Source of the DNA: Bacteroidales bacterium H5
GTDB lineage: Bacteria > Bacteroidota > Bacteroidia > Bacteroidales > Muribaculaceae
NCBI GenBank assembly: GCA_001701225.1
Contig: DAAQ01000035.1
Span: 58,635-76,952, forward strand
Reading direction: 5' to 3'
Length of the DNA: 18,318 bases
Both the position numbers and the translations under genes were made by a program. This document shows, in pieces, positions 7,766-14,830 of this stretch; position 1 is the first letter of the stretch, and every line of letters begins with the position of its first letter. The notes beneath the pieces were generated by a model. It was not told the DNA's origin. It saw only the letters and a list, made by a program, of their open reading frames with translations, and made no database searches.

Positions 7766-8407
7766 TTATTCTTCTTGCTGCGGCTGCTCCTCTGCGGCCA
7801 CAGTGTCGGCGTCGGCCGGGCGTACCCGCTGTCCTCCGCCGGGCCTGAAGGCTCCGGCAGGGAATATGCCGGATACCCGGCGTATGGTGTATCGCGACAG
7901 CCGTTCGTCAGAATCGAATCCGTACCCTTCGAGCACTCTGTCCTGACGCTCGATATGTATGAACGAGTCCGAGTAGAGCTTGTGCATGCGCTGGTCCCAG
8001 AAAAGCTGCTCGGTCAGGAACTTCTCGCCCGCCATGTTCGATATGCTCACGCCGCCGTCGAGGCGCCAGAGCTGCTTGTTCTTGAAATATCTGGCCGAGT
8101 CGGCCCTGACTGTCGCATCCTGCTGGAAGAGGTCGTTGTATTTCTCGAGCTCCAGCCCGTCGGGAAACCTCCAGTATGGGTCGTCCACATCGTCAAAGAC
8201 ATACCATATCGGGGTTGTGATACGGTACCTGACCACACCTGAATCTGATATGAGCGTCTCGACATCGCGTGTGGTCATGGTCGGAGTTGTACCGGCGTCG
8301 ATGGCGGCAGTCCCAACAGGCTTGTCGTCGTTGCATCCGCTCACCACAAGCGACACCACGGAGACAGTGGCGGCTACGGCTATGGGCAGCAAACGCAGAT
8401 GGCTCAT
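7766..8407 (-). CDS. lptC: LPS export protein LptC
   Basis: 213 aa from the ATG at 8407, which overlaps the stop of the upstream outer-membrane protein by one base (TGATG). A lipoprotein signal is present: hydrophobic residues 8-22 then Val-Ser-Gly-Cys (22-25), so the protein is probably acylated, as seen for Bacteroidetes LptC, rather than anchored by an N-terminal helix as in E. coli. The body shows LptC-type beta-jellyroll sequence (YRITTPIWYVFD, ATVRADSARYF, LWRLDGGV, LTEQLFWDQR, YGFDSDE). The C-terminal about 30 residues are low-complexity, rich in Gly/Ala/Glu/Gln. It should bridge the inner-membrane LptBFG complex and the periplasmic bridge in LPS transport. It sits between a barrel protein gene and a CorC-type gene, a common Bacteroidetes order. 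Confidence 0.87.
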   Translation of the reverse strand: MSHLRLLPIAVAATVSVVSLVVSGCNDDKPVGTAAIDAGTTPTMTTRDVETLISDSGVVRYRITTPIWYVFDDVDDPYWRFPDGLELEKYNDLFQQDATVRADSARYFKNKQLWRLDGGVSISNMAGEKFLTEQLFWDQRMHKLYSDSFIHIERQDRVLEGYGFDSDERLSRYTIRRVSGIFPAGAFRPGGGQRVRPADADTVAAEEQPQQEE

Positions 8408-9666
8408 CAGCGCAGCTTGCTTTGGAGGAACCACACCTGGTTGAAATTGACGCCAAGCGTGATGTTGAAATACTGCTCCTTGAGCATCGCCACAGGGGTA
8501 GCCTGACGGTTGCGGTACTCAAAACCGAGATTGACCAGTGTCTTCGACGACACGGCGGGGAATCCGAAACCGACCGACACGCCATAGTCGCGCACATGAT
8601 TTTCGCCGACCATTATGTAGTCGCGGTTATAGAACACGCCGGCACGATATGTGACGCGCTTGAAATAGCCTCCGCGCAGGTCGGGCATATAGCTCAGACC
8701 GAGGGCAACCTTCCAACGGTTGTCGAGACGTGTGGCCGAGAAATTCTCAAGCTGGGTGTATTTGGCGTCTTTCCAGGGCTGATATGTGAAATCGACCTCG
8801 GCGTGCAGGCGGTTGTTCCAGTCGTATGCCACACCGATGCCATAAGAGGATGCGAGCGAGAAACGGCTGTGAAGCCTTATGATGCCCGGAGCGATGGTGT
8901 CTGGATCGGAGGTGGAGTTCTGCAGATACTTGAGCACATACGTCTTGCCGAGCAGGTCCTTGCCCGGCTCGTAGGTGACGCCAACGGTCACCGAGTTGCG
9001 GCGCGATATATTATAGGTGTACTGGGCTCCGAAGCGGAAATGGAAATCCTGCACCTCCATCCTCTGCTCGAATACCGCGGCATCTCCCTGCGAGAGATAG
9101 GCATATACATCGTTGGTGATGTTGCCGAACAGATACGAGGCATTGAATCCGATAGAGAAACCCTTGAAAGGCATCCAGCCCGCACCGAGATAGAGCTGGT
9201 TGATGCCACCGACACCCTGATGTGCGGAAGCACCGTTCTCGATAGGCGAGCCGAACGCATATCCTACCGACGAGTATGGCAGAAGACCGGCGCTGACCCC
9301 GACAGTCTTGCTCAGAGGAGCCTGGAGGGTCACATAGTCTATGCCACCGCCCCAGTCGTGATGCGACCCGGCGTCATCCTTACGCCAGAACATAGACACG
9401 TCGGTGCCTATGTCAAAGAGGAAAGTCAGCGAGTCCATCCCCGCGTATGCCGCCGGATTCATTGCATTGATCTGACGGCCCGAGCGCATGGCATAGCCGG
9501 TGCCGCCCATCTGGCGCTGTGCGGAGGTGGCGTTGTCGCCGAGCAGACCGTAGCCATATTTCGAGTAGGGGCTCGAGGTGACCTGTGCCTCTGCCGGGAT
9601 GGCGAGGGCGAGGAGAGCGAGAAGCCCCGCGAGGAGGCCGGACTTGATTATGTGTCTATGGTTCAT
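8407..9666 (-). CDS. Outer-membrane beta-barrel protein, FadL/OmpP1-like
   Basis: 419 aa from the ATG at 9666. A signal peptide ends near residue 27 (AIPAEA). The mature start SSPYSKYGYGLL, followed by GGTGYAMRSGRQINAMNPAAYAG, is the pattern of Bacteroidetes barrel proteins related to FadL/OmpP1/TodX, whose asparagine-proline near the N-terminus is conserved. Alternating aromatic/hydrophobic strands continue to the C-terminus (FNITLGVNFNQVWF). FadL relatives move hydrophobic compounds across the outer membrane, but the substrate cannot be read here. The gene overlaps the coaX end by 11 nt and lptC by 1 nt, so these three are tightly coupled. An alternative is a structural barrel with no transport role. 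Confidence 0.8.
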   Translation of the reverse strand: MNHRHIIKSGLLAGLLALLALAIPAEAQVTSSPYSKYGYGLLGDNATSAQRQMGGTGYAMRSGRQINAMNPAAYAGMDSLTFLFDIGTDVSMFWRKDDAGSHHDWGGGIDYVTLQAPLSKTVGVSAGLLPYSSVGYAFGSPIENGASAHQGVGGINQLYLGAGWMPFKGFSIGFNASYLFGNITNDVYAYLSQGDAAVFEQRMEVQDFHFRFGAQYTYNISRRNSVTVGVTYEPGKDLLGKTYVLKYLQNSTSDPDTIAPGIIRLHSRFSLASSYGIGVAYDWNNRLHAEVDFTYQPWKDAKYTQLENFSATRLDNRWKVALGLSYMPDLRGGYFKRVTYRAGVFYNRDYIMVGENHVRDYGVSVGFGFPAVSSKTLVNLGFEYRNRQATPVAMLKEQYFNITLGVNFNQVWFLQSKLR

Positions 9667-10396
9667 TGTAGATGAGTATTCTGTTTAGTCCCTTGCTGAC
9701 GAGGTGTTCGTCGACATGGGTTGGGAAATCGCATACCGTGGCCAGATGACGTCCGCATCCGCCGCCAAGCACTATCACGGTGTCCTCCGGAAGCCTTGAG
9801 CGGTAGAAGGCTATCGAGGCCCTCACGGCATCGACCGCGCCACGGGCTATGGCTCCGCGGGTATCGCGTCCGAAAAGCTGGCTGCCGAGGGCGGCCATCG
9901 GGGTCGGGAAAGGCACCAGGGGCAGACGGGCGGTGAACTCGTGCAGGGCGCGCAGGTTCATGGATATGCCGGGGGCGATATTGCCTCCGCAATACACCCC
10001 CGCGGGACTCACGAGGTCGTATGTCACGGCTGTCCCGGCATCGACCACAAGTATCGGATGCCCCTTGTGGTCGGCCCAAGCCCCGACTGCTGCGGCCACG
10101 CGGTCGGCCCCGAGGGTCTGCGGCGTAGCATAGTCGACTATCAGGGGGATAGGGGTCTCCGGGCCGAGGCGCAGGGTGTGCTGACAGATATGACGCAGAT
10201 GACACACGACGCTGACATCCTCGCGCGCTACCGAGCAGTAGATGGCACCGGCCAGAGGGCCGCGGCCTTCGACAAATTCGCTGATACGTACTGGTTTAAG
10301 GGCCGGCTCCATGCGGAAGTCGACCAACCGGGTGTCATCCCAGAGCGCCATCTTGGCCTCCGAGTTGCCCTGGTCAATGGTGAGATAGAGGGCCAC
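9656..10396 (-). CDS. coaX: Type III pantothenate kinase
   Basis: 246 aa from a GTG at 10396. The frame runs on to a TTG at 10429, but that codon lies inside the -7 box of the likely promoter, and the GTG gives the usual N-terminus MALYLTIDQGNSEAK. The ASKHA-fold motifs are present: DxGN (D8-Q9-G10-N11), LGADR with the catalytic Asp at D98, and DAGTA (119-123) for phosphate binding. CoaX phosphorylates pantothenate in the first step of coenzyme A synthesis, uses a monovalent cation, and is not feedback-inhibited by CoA. Its last 11 nt overlap the start of the outer-membrane protein gene. Confidence 0.93.
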   Translation of the reverse strand: MALYLTIDQGNSEAKMALWDDTRLVDFRMEPALKPVRISEFVEGRGPLAGAIYCSVAREDVSVVCHLRHICQHTLRLGPETPIPLIVDYATPQTLGADRVAAAVGAWADHKGHPILVVDAGTAVTYDLVSPAGVYCGGNIAPGISMNLRALHEFTARLPLVPFPTPMAALGSQLFGRDTRGAIARGAVDAVRASIAFYRSRLPEDTVIVLGGGCGRHLATVCDFPTHVDEHLVSKGLNRILIYNEP

Positions 10397-10426
10397 TGTG
10401 CGACAGTATGGATGGGTTTTGACCCA

Positions 10427-10434
10427 CAAAAGTA
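10427..10434 (-). promoter_or_regulatory. -7 box of internal promoter before coaX
   Basis: TACTTTTG on the minus strand matches TAnnTTTG. The -33 element is poor (TTTTTCTG near 10454-10461, about 19 nt upstream). The upstream gene ends at 10473 with no hairpin terminator, so coaX may be expressed both by read-through and from this site. Confidence 0.4.
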
Positions 10435-10472
10435 CTAATTAACTCTTAAAATTCAGAAAAATTCAGGATTTT

Positions 10473-10853
10473 TCACTTCTCAGAGTCATTTTTCACTGTT
10501 TTTTGCCTCGGTATCATCAATGATGTATAGAGCGTGAGGACACCTCCGGCCATCGTGAATGCCAGCCAGTCGTTGCCGCGCCCGACAGGGAAGAGAGTGA
10601 ACACGGCTCCGGCCACGAATATCAGTGCCGTCCATACCTCCATCCTCAGCAGCCTCCTGAGCCTGAGGGGTGCCGACGCGGGCACCGGAGCCATCAGCCT
10701 TGCCACGAGCAGCACGGCCGCCCCGGCCGCATAGAGATAGCCGAACCATGCGTGCGCCATGCGCAGCAGCGGCAGAGCGGCCGCAACCATTATGGCCAGC
10801 AGGCCGAGGGTCGAGAGTATGACGGAGAGGGATGTGCGTGATGATGTTGTCAT
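10473..10853 (-). CDS. Small four-helix membrane protein, unknown function
   Basis: 126 aa from the ATG at 10853. Four hydrophobic segments are visible near residues 9-29, 36-54, 73-91 and 96-114. A basic cytoplasmic-type loop (RLRRLLRME) lies between helices 2 and 3, and the tail is charged (RQKTVKNDSEK), which suggests both termini are cytoplasmic. I do not recognise catalytic residues. It begins 14 nt after the divIC-like stop and precedes coaX, so it is co-transcribed with a division gene. It resembles the small unnamed membrane proteins often found at this place in Bacteroidetes genomes, but I cannot assign a role. Confidence 0.75.
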   Translation of the reverse strand: MTTSSRTSLSVILSTLGLLAIMVAAALPLLRMAHAWFGYLYAAGAAVLLVARLMAPVPASAPLRLRRLLRMEVWTALIFVAGAVFTLFPVGRGNDWLAFTMAGGVLTLYTSLMIPRQKTVKNDSEK

Positions 10854-10867
10854 GCGTGATATGTCGT

Positions 10868-11158
10868 TTATTCAAAAATATATACATCCTCGTCGGGATG
10901 CTGCATGTGATACTGCTCGCGCACGATACGTTCCATGGTCTCCTTGTCGGTATTGAGCGAGCGGTTGAGCGAGCGATAATATTCAAGGGTGTCCGTGGCT
11001 TCGGCTATGCGGGTCTGGAGCTCGTCTATGCGCTGTTCCTGACCTACGGTGCGCAGCAGCGAGTTCTCGTTGAAGAACAGCACCAGCGCCCCCACCACAA
11101 CCGCGGCAAGGAGAGTGAGCGACAGATATCGCCGGCACCAGTTGAAGAAGTCTTTCAT
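10868..11158 (-). CDS. Septum formation initiator, FtsB/DivIC family
   Basis: 96 aa from the ATG at 11158. Architecture is the family standard: a short basic cytoplasmic tail (MKDFFNWCRRYLS), one transmembrane helix (about 12-29), then a coiled coil (about 36-72, heptads in EQRIDELQTRIAEATDTLEYY) and a short terminal segment with REQYHMQHPDEDVYIFE. The R-E-x-Y-x-M sequence before a conserved acidic end is typical of FtsB/DivIC proteins. In the divisome it would pair with FtsL and FtsQ-type partners to activate septal wall synthesis. It is the first gene of a run leading to coaX, driven by a strong promoter and preceded by a leader with a large inverted repeat. Confidence 0.88.
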   Translation of the reverse strand: MKDFFNWCRRYLSLTLLAAVVVGALVLFFNENSLLRTVGQEQRIDELQTRIAEATDTLEYYRSLNRSLNTDKETMERIVREQYHMQHPDEDVYIFE

Positions 11159-11180
11159 TATATTTAAAGATTATAGATTA

Positions 11181-11275
11181 AAGTTTAAAGCGGTTGGTTT
11201 AAAGTTTAAAGAGGAAAAGTCCAATCTGACATCATCGAACTCTCTTTAAACTTTAAACTTTAATCTTTAAACTTT
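11181..11275. repeat. Inverted-repeat cluster of the 10-mer AAGTTTAAAG/CTTTAAACTT
   Basis: The 10-mer occurs five times: 11181-11190 and 11202-11211 in one orientation, 11244-11253, 11251-11260 and 11265-11274 in the other. GTTTAAAGTTTAAAGAG (11197-11213) and its reverse complement (11242-11258) form a perfect 17-bp inverted repeat around a 28-nt loop. It lies inside the predicted leader of the divIC-like mRNA. No T-tract follows on either strand, so it is not an obvious terminator. Confidence 0.8.
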
Positions 11276-11279
11276 ATCG

Positions 11280-11311
11280 CAAAGTTACATCTTTTTCACC
11301 TCATCGGCAAA
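11280..11311 (-). promoter_or_regulatory. Strong Bacteroidetes promoter for the divIC-like run
   Basis: The minus strand has TTTG (11308-11311), exactly 20 nt, then TAACTTTG (11280-11287), a full match to the Bacteroidetes -33/-7 consensus. Transcription near 11274 gives a leader of about 115 nt that contains most of the inverted repeat. Confidence 0.8.
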
Positions 11312-11330
11312 TCAATTTGGGGGCACAAAA

Positions 11331-11362
11331 TTTGCCGAAAAGGAGATTTTGGGCTATTTTTG
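11331..11362 (+). promoter_or_regulatory. Bacteroidetes promoter for aroK
   Basis: TTTG (11331-11334), exactly 20 nt, then TATTTTTG (11355-11362) match the consensus in full. The aroK ATG at 11372 is only 9 nt past the -7 box, so the transcript should have a leader of only a few bases. The -33 boxes of this and the divergent divIC promoter are 19 bp apart. Confidence 0.75.
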
Positions 11363-11371
11363 CATTTCAGT

Positions 11372-11911
11372 ATGCGAAAGACAATATTCCTCATAGGCTA
11401 CATGGGGTGTGGCAAGACCACCCTGGGACGTGCGCTGGCCGCGCGCACAGGGGTGCGTTTCATAGACCTCGACGACTATATCGAGGAGCGCGCGGGCATG
11501 ACCATCAGCGGGATATTCGCCACAAGAGGCGAAAGTGCATTCCGCGCCATGGAGCGCGAGGCGGTCGAGACACTCGCCACCGACGGCAGCGACCGCGACA
11601 CCGTGGTAGCCTGCGGGGGTGGCACACCATGTTTCGGCGACAACATGCAGCTGATGGACTCGCTCGGGACAACCGTACACCTTGTCACCTCCGAGGAGAG
11701 GCTTTTCAGCCGTCTCGCCGTCGCCCGTAGCCACCGGCCCCTCATAGCCCGGCTCACAGACCCCGAGCTTCGCGACTTTATCGGGCGCCAGCTCGGAGAG
11801 CGCAACAGGCACTACTCCAGAGCCTCAGCGACATTCGACTCCACCATGCTCGAAGATGCCTCGCAGATAGAGCAGACAGTGACAAAGTTTATTGATAGAT
11901 TCTTAAAATAG
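11372..11911 (+). CDS. aroK: Shikimate kinase
   Basis: 179 aa from the ATG at 11372; an in-frame TTG at 11360 lies inside the -7 box and cannot be a real start. The P-loop GYMGCGKTT is at residues 9-17. Shikimate-binding positions are D34 in FIDLDDYIE and R58 in GESAFRAMERE, and the glycine-rich CGGGTPCF (81-88) follows. Length is normal for the family. It transfers the ATP gamma-phosphate to the 3-hydroxyl of shikimate in the chorismate pathway. It leads a plus-strand run with the alanine-dehydrogenase-like gene (7-nt gap) and the RNase H gene. No other aro genes are nearby. Confidence 0.93.
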   Translation: MRKTIFLIGYMGCGKTTLGRALAARTGVRFIDLDDYIEERAGMTISGIFATRGESAFRAMEREAVETLATDGSDRDTVVACGGGTPCFGDNMQLMDSLGTTVHLVTSEERLFSRLAVARSHRPLIARLTDPELRDFIGRQLGERNRHYSRASATFDSTMLEDASQIEQTVTKFIDRFLK

Positions 11912-11918
11912 ATACCTC

Positions 11919-13097
11919 ATGTCCAATCCCACACCTCTCGAACAGCCCTGCGAGACCGCTGTCGGCCGACGGCAGCTAACCATCGGACTGCCAAAATGCG
12001 ACGACCCCGCCGAGCGGCGCTTCCCCCTCACCCCCGAGGGGGCGGCCCAGCTGATAGAACGCGGCTATGTCGTGAGGATGGAGGAGGATGCCGCCTCGAC
12101 CATACACTATCCCGACGCATCGTATCAGCGTGCCGGGGTCGAGGTAGTCAGGCGCCAGGAGACACTCGGATGCGACATGGTGATATATCCGGCGTCACTC
12201 TCAGAGTCTGACGTGCGCCTGATGCGCCGCGGGGCCATGCTGCTCACCCTCGTCGAGCCGGCATGCCGCAACCGCCGCAGCCTGGCCGAACTGCTCAGAC
12301 GCCACATAATAACCGTGGCGCTCGACCTCGTGGAGGATGACCGGGGCAATACTCCATTCGCCGATATCCTGGCCGAGATAGACGGGCGCGCCTCGATGGC
12401 CATAGCCTCGTCACTGCTGGCCGATGCCGTGCGGGGCAAGGGAATCCTGCTGGGAGGTGTCGCGGGCATCGTGCCGTGCGAGACCATCATAATTGGCTCG
12501 GGCATAGCGGCCTGTGCCGCCGCACGCTCGGCCATCGGACTGGGCTCTACGGTGAGGATGTTCGACAACGACGTCTACTCGCTGCGCCGGGCATCACAGG
12601 AGCTGGGCCCGTGGGTCATCACCTCATCGCTCCATCCGCGCACACTCGGCAACGCCCTGCACAGCGCCGATGTGGTGGTGGTGACGCCGACCGCCGAGCC
12701 GTTTGCCGTCAGCGCCGACACTGTGGCGGCGATGAAGAAGGGGGTGCTGACATTCGACATCACGGGCCGCTCTGATGGCTCGGCATTCCCCTCGATGACC
12801 CCTGTAGACCTCGCCATGGCCTCGGCCATCGAGAGCTCGGCCCGCATAGCCAACCGCGTATGCTTCACACATGCCGGGAGCGCCGTGGCCCGCACCGCCG
12901 CGATGGCCCTGAGCAACACGCTGCTGACATTCCTGGGCAGCCTCGACACCGCCGAGAATCCCGCCGGGCATCTCAAGCTCCCCAAGGGGATGCAGAAGGC
13001 CGCGCTGACATTCTTCGGCAAGGCGGTCAACCGACGCGTAGCCGAGACACTGGGAGTGCGCATAGTCGACATAGCCATCTATCTTTCATTATCCTGA
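11919..13097 (+). CDS. Divergent alanine dehydrogenase/PNT-fold protein
   Basis: 392 aa from the ATG at 11919. The N-terminal AlaDh/PNT half has the opening pattern ERRFPLTPEGAAQLIERGY, with R34 matching the substrate-binding Arg of alanine dehydrogenase (RxxxTP). The second half has a Rossmann core: GGVAGIVPCETIIIGSG, then IAACAAARSAIGLGSTV and the ribose-binding acid in MFDND (D216). The fold is clear, but the two catalytic regions differ from classic alanine dehydrogenase. The strand carrying the substrate Lys (VKVKEP type) reads MVIYPASLSE, and the strand with the catalytic His (TYLHLA type) reads TLVEPAC. Activity as an L-alanine dehydrogenase is therefore doubtful; another NAD-dependent reaction or a regulatory role is possible. 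It sits between aroK and an RNase H gene with short gaps. Confidence 0.75.
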   Translation: MSNPTPLEQPCETAVGRRQLTIGLPKCDDPAERRFPLTPEGAAQLIERGYVVRMEEDAASTIHYPDASYQRAGVEVVRRQETLGCDMVIYPASLSESDVRLMRRGAMLLTLVEPACRNRRSLAELLRRHIITVALDLVEDDRGNTPFADILAEIDGRASMAIASSLLADAVRGKGILLGGVAGIVPCETIIIGSGIAACAAARSAIGLGSTVRMFDNDVYSLRRASQELGPWVITSSLHPRTLGNALHSADVVVVTPTAEPFAVSADTVAAMKKGVLTFDITGRSDGSAFPSMTPVDLAMASAIESSARIANRVCFTHAGSAVARTAAMALSNTLLTFLGSLDTAENPAGHLKLPKGMQKAALTFFGKAVNRRVAETLGVRIVDIAIYLSLS

Positions 13098-13102
13098 TCC
13101 CT

Positions 13103-13747
13103 ATGGCACCGCGCAAGAAATTTTATGTCGTCTGGGAGGGCCGCGCCACCGGCGTGTTCGACTCCTGGGAGGAGTGCCGCCTTCAGACCGAAAACTATCC
13201 CGGCGCAAAGTTCAAGAGCTACAACTCGCAACAGGAGGCCGTCGAGGCCTTCAGAGGCAATCCCGCCGAGCAGATGGAGCTGCTGCGGTCGATAGCATCA
13301 TACTCACCTCCCGTCGAGTCGTATGACGCCTTTCCCGAGATACTCCAGGACTCGCTCGCGGTCGATGCCGCATGCTCGCACAATCCCGGCCCGGTCGAAT
13401 ATCGCGGCGTGTGGGTGCGCACAGGGCAGACCATTTTCCATGCAGGGCCGTTTGAGGGGGGGACAAACAATATCGGCGAGTTCCTCGCGCTGGTCCACGG
13501 GCTCGCGCTCCTCAAGTCGCAGGGACGCCCCAACACCCCCATCTATACCGATTCGCGCACCGCGAGGTCGTGGGTCAGGAACCGCAAGGTCAAGACGACC
13601 CTGCAGCGCACACCCGAGAACGAACAGCTTTTCGAGATGATTGACCGCGCCATGGCATGGCTGGAGCGCAATACCTATTCAAACCCCATCCTGACATGGA
13701 ATACCCCCGCATGGGGTGAGATTCCCGCCGATTTCGGCCGTAAATGA
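13103..13747 (+). CDS. rnhA: Viroplasmin-domain ribonuclease H
   Basis: 214 aa from the ATG at 13103, 5 nt after the previous stop. The N-terminal about 45 residues are a viroplasmin/RNase H1 hybrid-binding domain (KKFYVVWEGRATGVFDSWEEC ... FKSYNSQQEA) that grips RNA-DNA duplexes. The C-terminal RNase H domain has the metal-binding acids D88 (VDAACSHNPGP), E126 (TNNIGEFLAL), D150 (IYTDSRTA) and the terminal D210 (PADFGRK). It removes RNA from RNA-DNA hybrids in replication and R-loop clearance. Its stop is only 3 nt from the stop of the convergent phosphopantetheinyl transferase gene, with no terminator visible. The order of domains and the C-terminal Asp match other Bacteroidetes RNase HI proteins. 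Confidence 0.92.
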   Translation: MAPRKKFYVVWEGRATGVFDSWEECRLQTENYPGAKFKSYNSQQEAVEAFRGNPAEQMELLRSIASYSPPVESYDAFPEILQDSLAVDAACSHNPGPVEYRGVWVRTGQTIFHAGPFEGGTNNIGEFLALVHGLALLKSQGRPNTPIYTDSRTARSWVRNRKVKTTLQRTPENEQLFEMIDRAMAWLERNTYSNPILTWNTPAWGEIPADFGRK

Positions 13748-13750
13748 ACC

Positions 13751-14254
13751 TCACGGCTCACACACAGCCACCGCTGTAACCCTCCCCGGGGTCAGGAGGG
13801 GGTAGTCGAGACTGAAGCGCATCCCCCGCGCCTGTGCATGGCCATCAGACACGACAATCTCGTCAAGTCCCAGTCCCGGCATCCCAGCGGCCTTATAGAC
13901 AGCCTCCTTGGCCGTCCACATCCTCAGCAGATACCCTATATCAAGGCTCACGGCCTCGCATGGGGCCAGAAACCTCGGCGCCACGCGCACAAGCTGTGCG
14001 CGGGCCGTCTCTGTGTCTACCCCTATCCTCCCCTTGCGTGTCACGGCGAGGATGCAACTATCGGCCGAATGGCTTATCGAGAACCATTCACCCTCAAGCC
14101 CCTCAATCCGGGGAGCTCCGTCGGGGTCATGGGTCAGCACGGCATCCGGCCCGAAAGCATGGCGCACGAGCCTCATCACAGCCTCGCGTTCGCGGCTGCG
14201 TCGGCCATGTCTGTCACCCTGTTCGATTTTGGTGTGATAAAGCCGATAGCTCAT
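13751..14254 (-). CDS. 4'-phosphopantetheinyl transferase superfamily protein
   Basis: 167 aa from the ATG at 14254, which overlaps the gldD stop by 4 nt (ATGA). Family motifs are complete: WFSISHSAD (58-65), the magnesium site GVDTE (D80, E82) and WTAKEAVYKAAG (W113, K116, E117, K121). It should transfer 4'-phosphopantetheine from CoA to a serine of an acyl carrier protein. The length fits a single-repeat form or a compact Sfp-type. Its position directly after gldE and gldD is a recurring Bacteroidetes arrangement. The carrier protein target is not in the window. Confidence 0.9.
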   Translation of the reverse strand: MSYRLYHTKIEQGDRHGRRSREREAVMRLVRHAFGPDAVLTHDPDGAPRIEGLEGEWFSISHSADSCILAVTRKGRIGVDTETARAQLVRVAPRFLAPCEAVSLDIGYLLRMWTAKEAVYKAAGMPGLGLDEIVVSDGHAQARGMRFSLDYPLLTPGRVTAVAVCEP

Positions 14255-14826
14255 AGCGATTTAAGCATCTCCATCATGTCGCGGGCCACGGCGTCGACCA
14301 CCGGCGACACCGAGTCGGGGGGAGTGGTCTGAGGCACCGAGAGATGCAGTGCGCCCGACAGCATCATCCCCGGCCCTGAGGCAAGCACCTGAACCGGTGT
14401 CGTTACAGACCCGCGTGTCAGCAGCATTGAACAGTGCCATCCGCCACGCGACGTCAGCTCGGTCAGCTCTCCGGGCATTCCCCCTGTATTGAGGGCCATG
14501 CGCTCGGTACGGTTGGCCAGCATCTCCTCCTCCCTGCCGGGAGCCACATTGTTTATTGTCAGATAGATGCGTCCATGCCCGAACTGTGGATAGGATATGT
14601 CTATCCACTCGCCGCCGTCGCGGCGCACCGCGGTCAGCAACGCCGAGGCATTGACCGTCAGAGGGTGCATCAGCGTGTCGGCCACGGTATATTCCGGGCC
14701 GGGCATCCCGATGCGCGGGAATGCCTGAGGCAACGGCGCGGCATGACGTCCGCCATCACCGCTTCCGCATGAGCAGAGCAGCAGAAGACCGGTTATCGGT
14801 ATGAGGGTGAGGAGCGAGGGCTTCAT
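14251..14826 (-). CDS. gldD: Gliding-motility-associated lipoprotein GldD
   Basis: 191 aa from the ATG at 14826; the frame stays open upstream but the ATG begins a lipoprotein signal (MKPSLLTLIPITGLLLLCSC) with Leu-Cys-Ser-Cys at 17-20. Family-like stretches are AFPRIGMPGPEY, WIDISYPQFGHGRIYLTI and the C-terminal PVVDAVARDMMEML. The gene starts 4 nt after the gldE stop and overlaps the transferase gene. GldD is needed for gliding in Flavobacterium but is conserved in non-gliding Bacteroidales, where its role is unclear. The assignment rests on the context (gldE-gldD-PPTase) as well as sequence. Confidence 0.85.
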   Translation of the reverse strand: MKPSLLTLIPITGLLLLCSCGSGDGGRHAAPLPQAFPRIGMPGPEYTVADTLMHPLTVNASALLTAVRRDGGEWIDISYPQFGHGRIYLTINNVAPGREEEMLANRTERMALNTGGMPGELTELTSRGGWHCSMLLTRGSVTTPVQVLASGPGMMLSGALHLSVPQTTPPDSVSPVVDAVARDMMEMLKSL

Positions 14827-14830
14827 CGCG

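Noticed and set aside
8269..9675. A 468-codon open frame on the plus strand
   Set aside because: Antisense to lptC and the barrel protein; no recognisable domain, while the opposite strand has a signal peptide and family motifs.
11197..11258. Terminator for either divergent gene
   Set aside because: The stem is AT-rich, the loop is 28 nt, no T-tract follows, and it lies upstream of divIC and aroK rather than after a gene.
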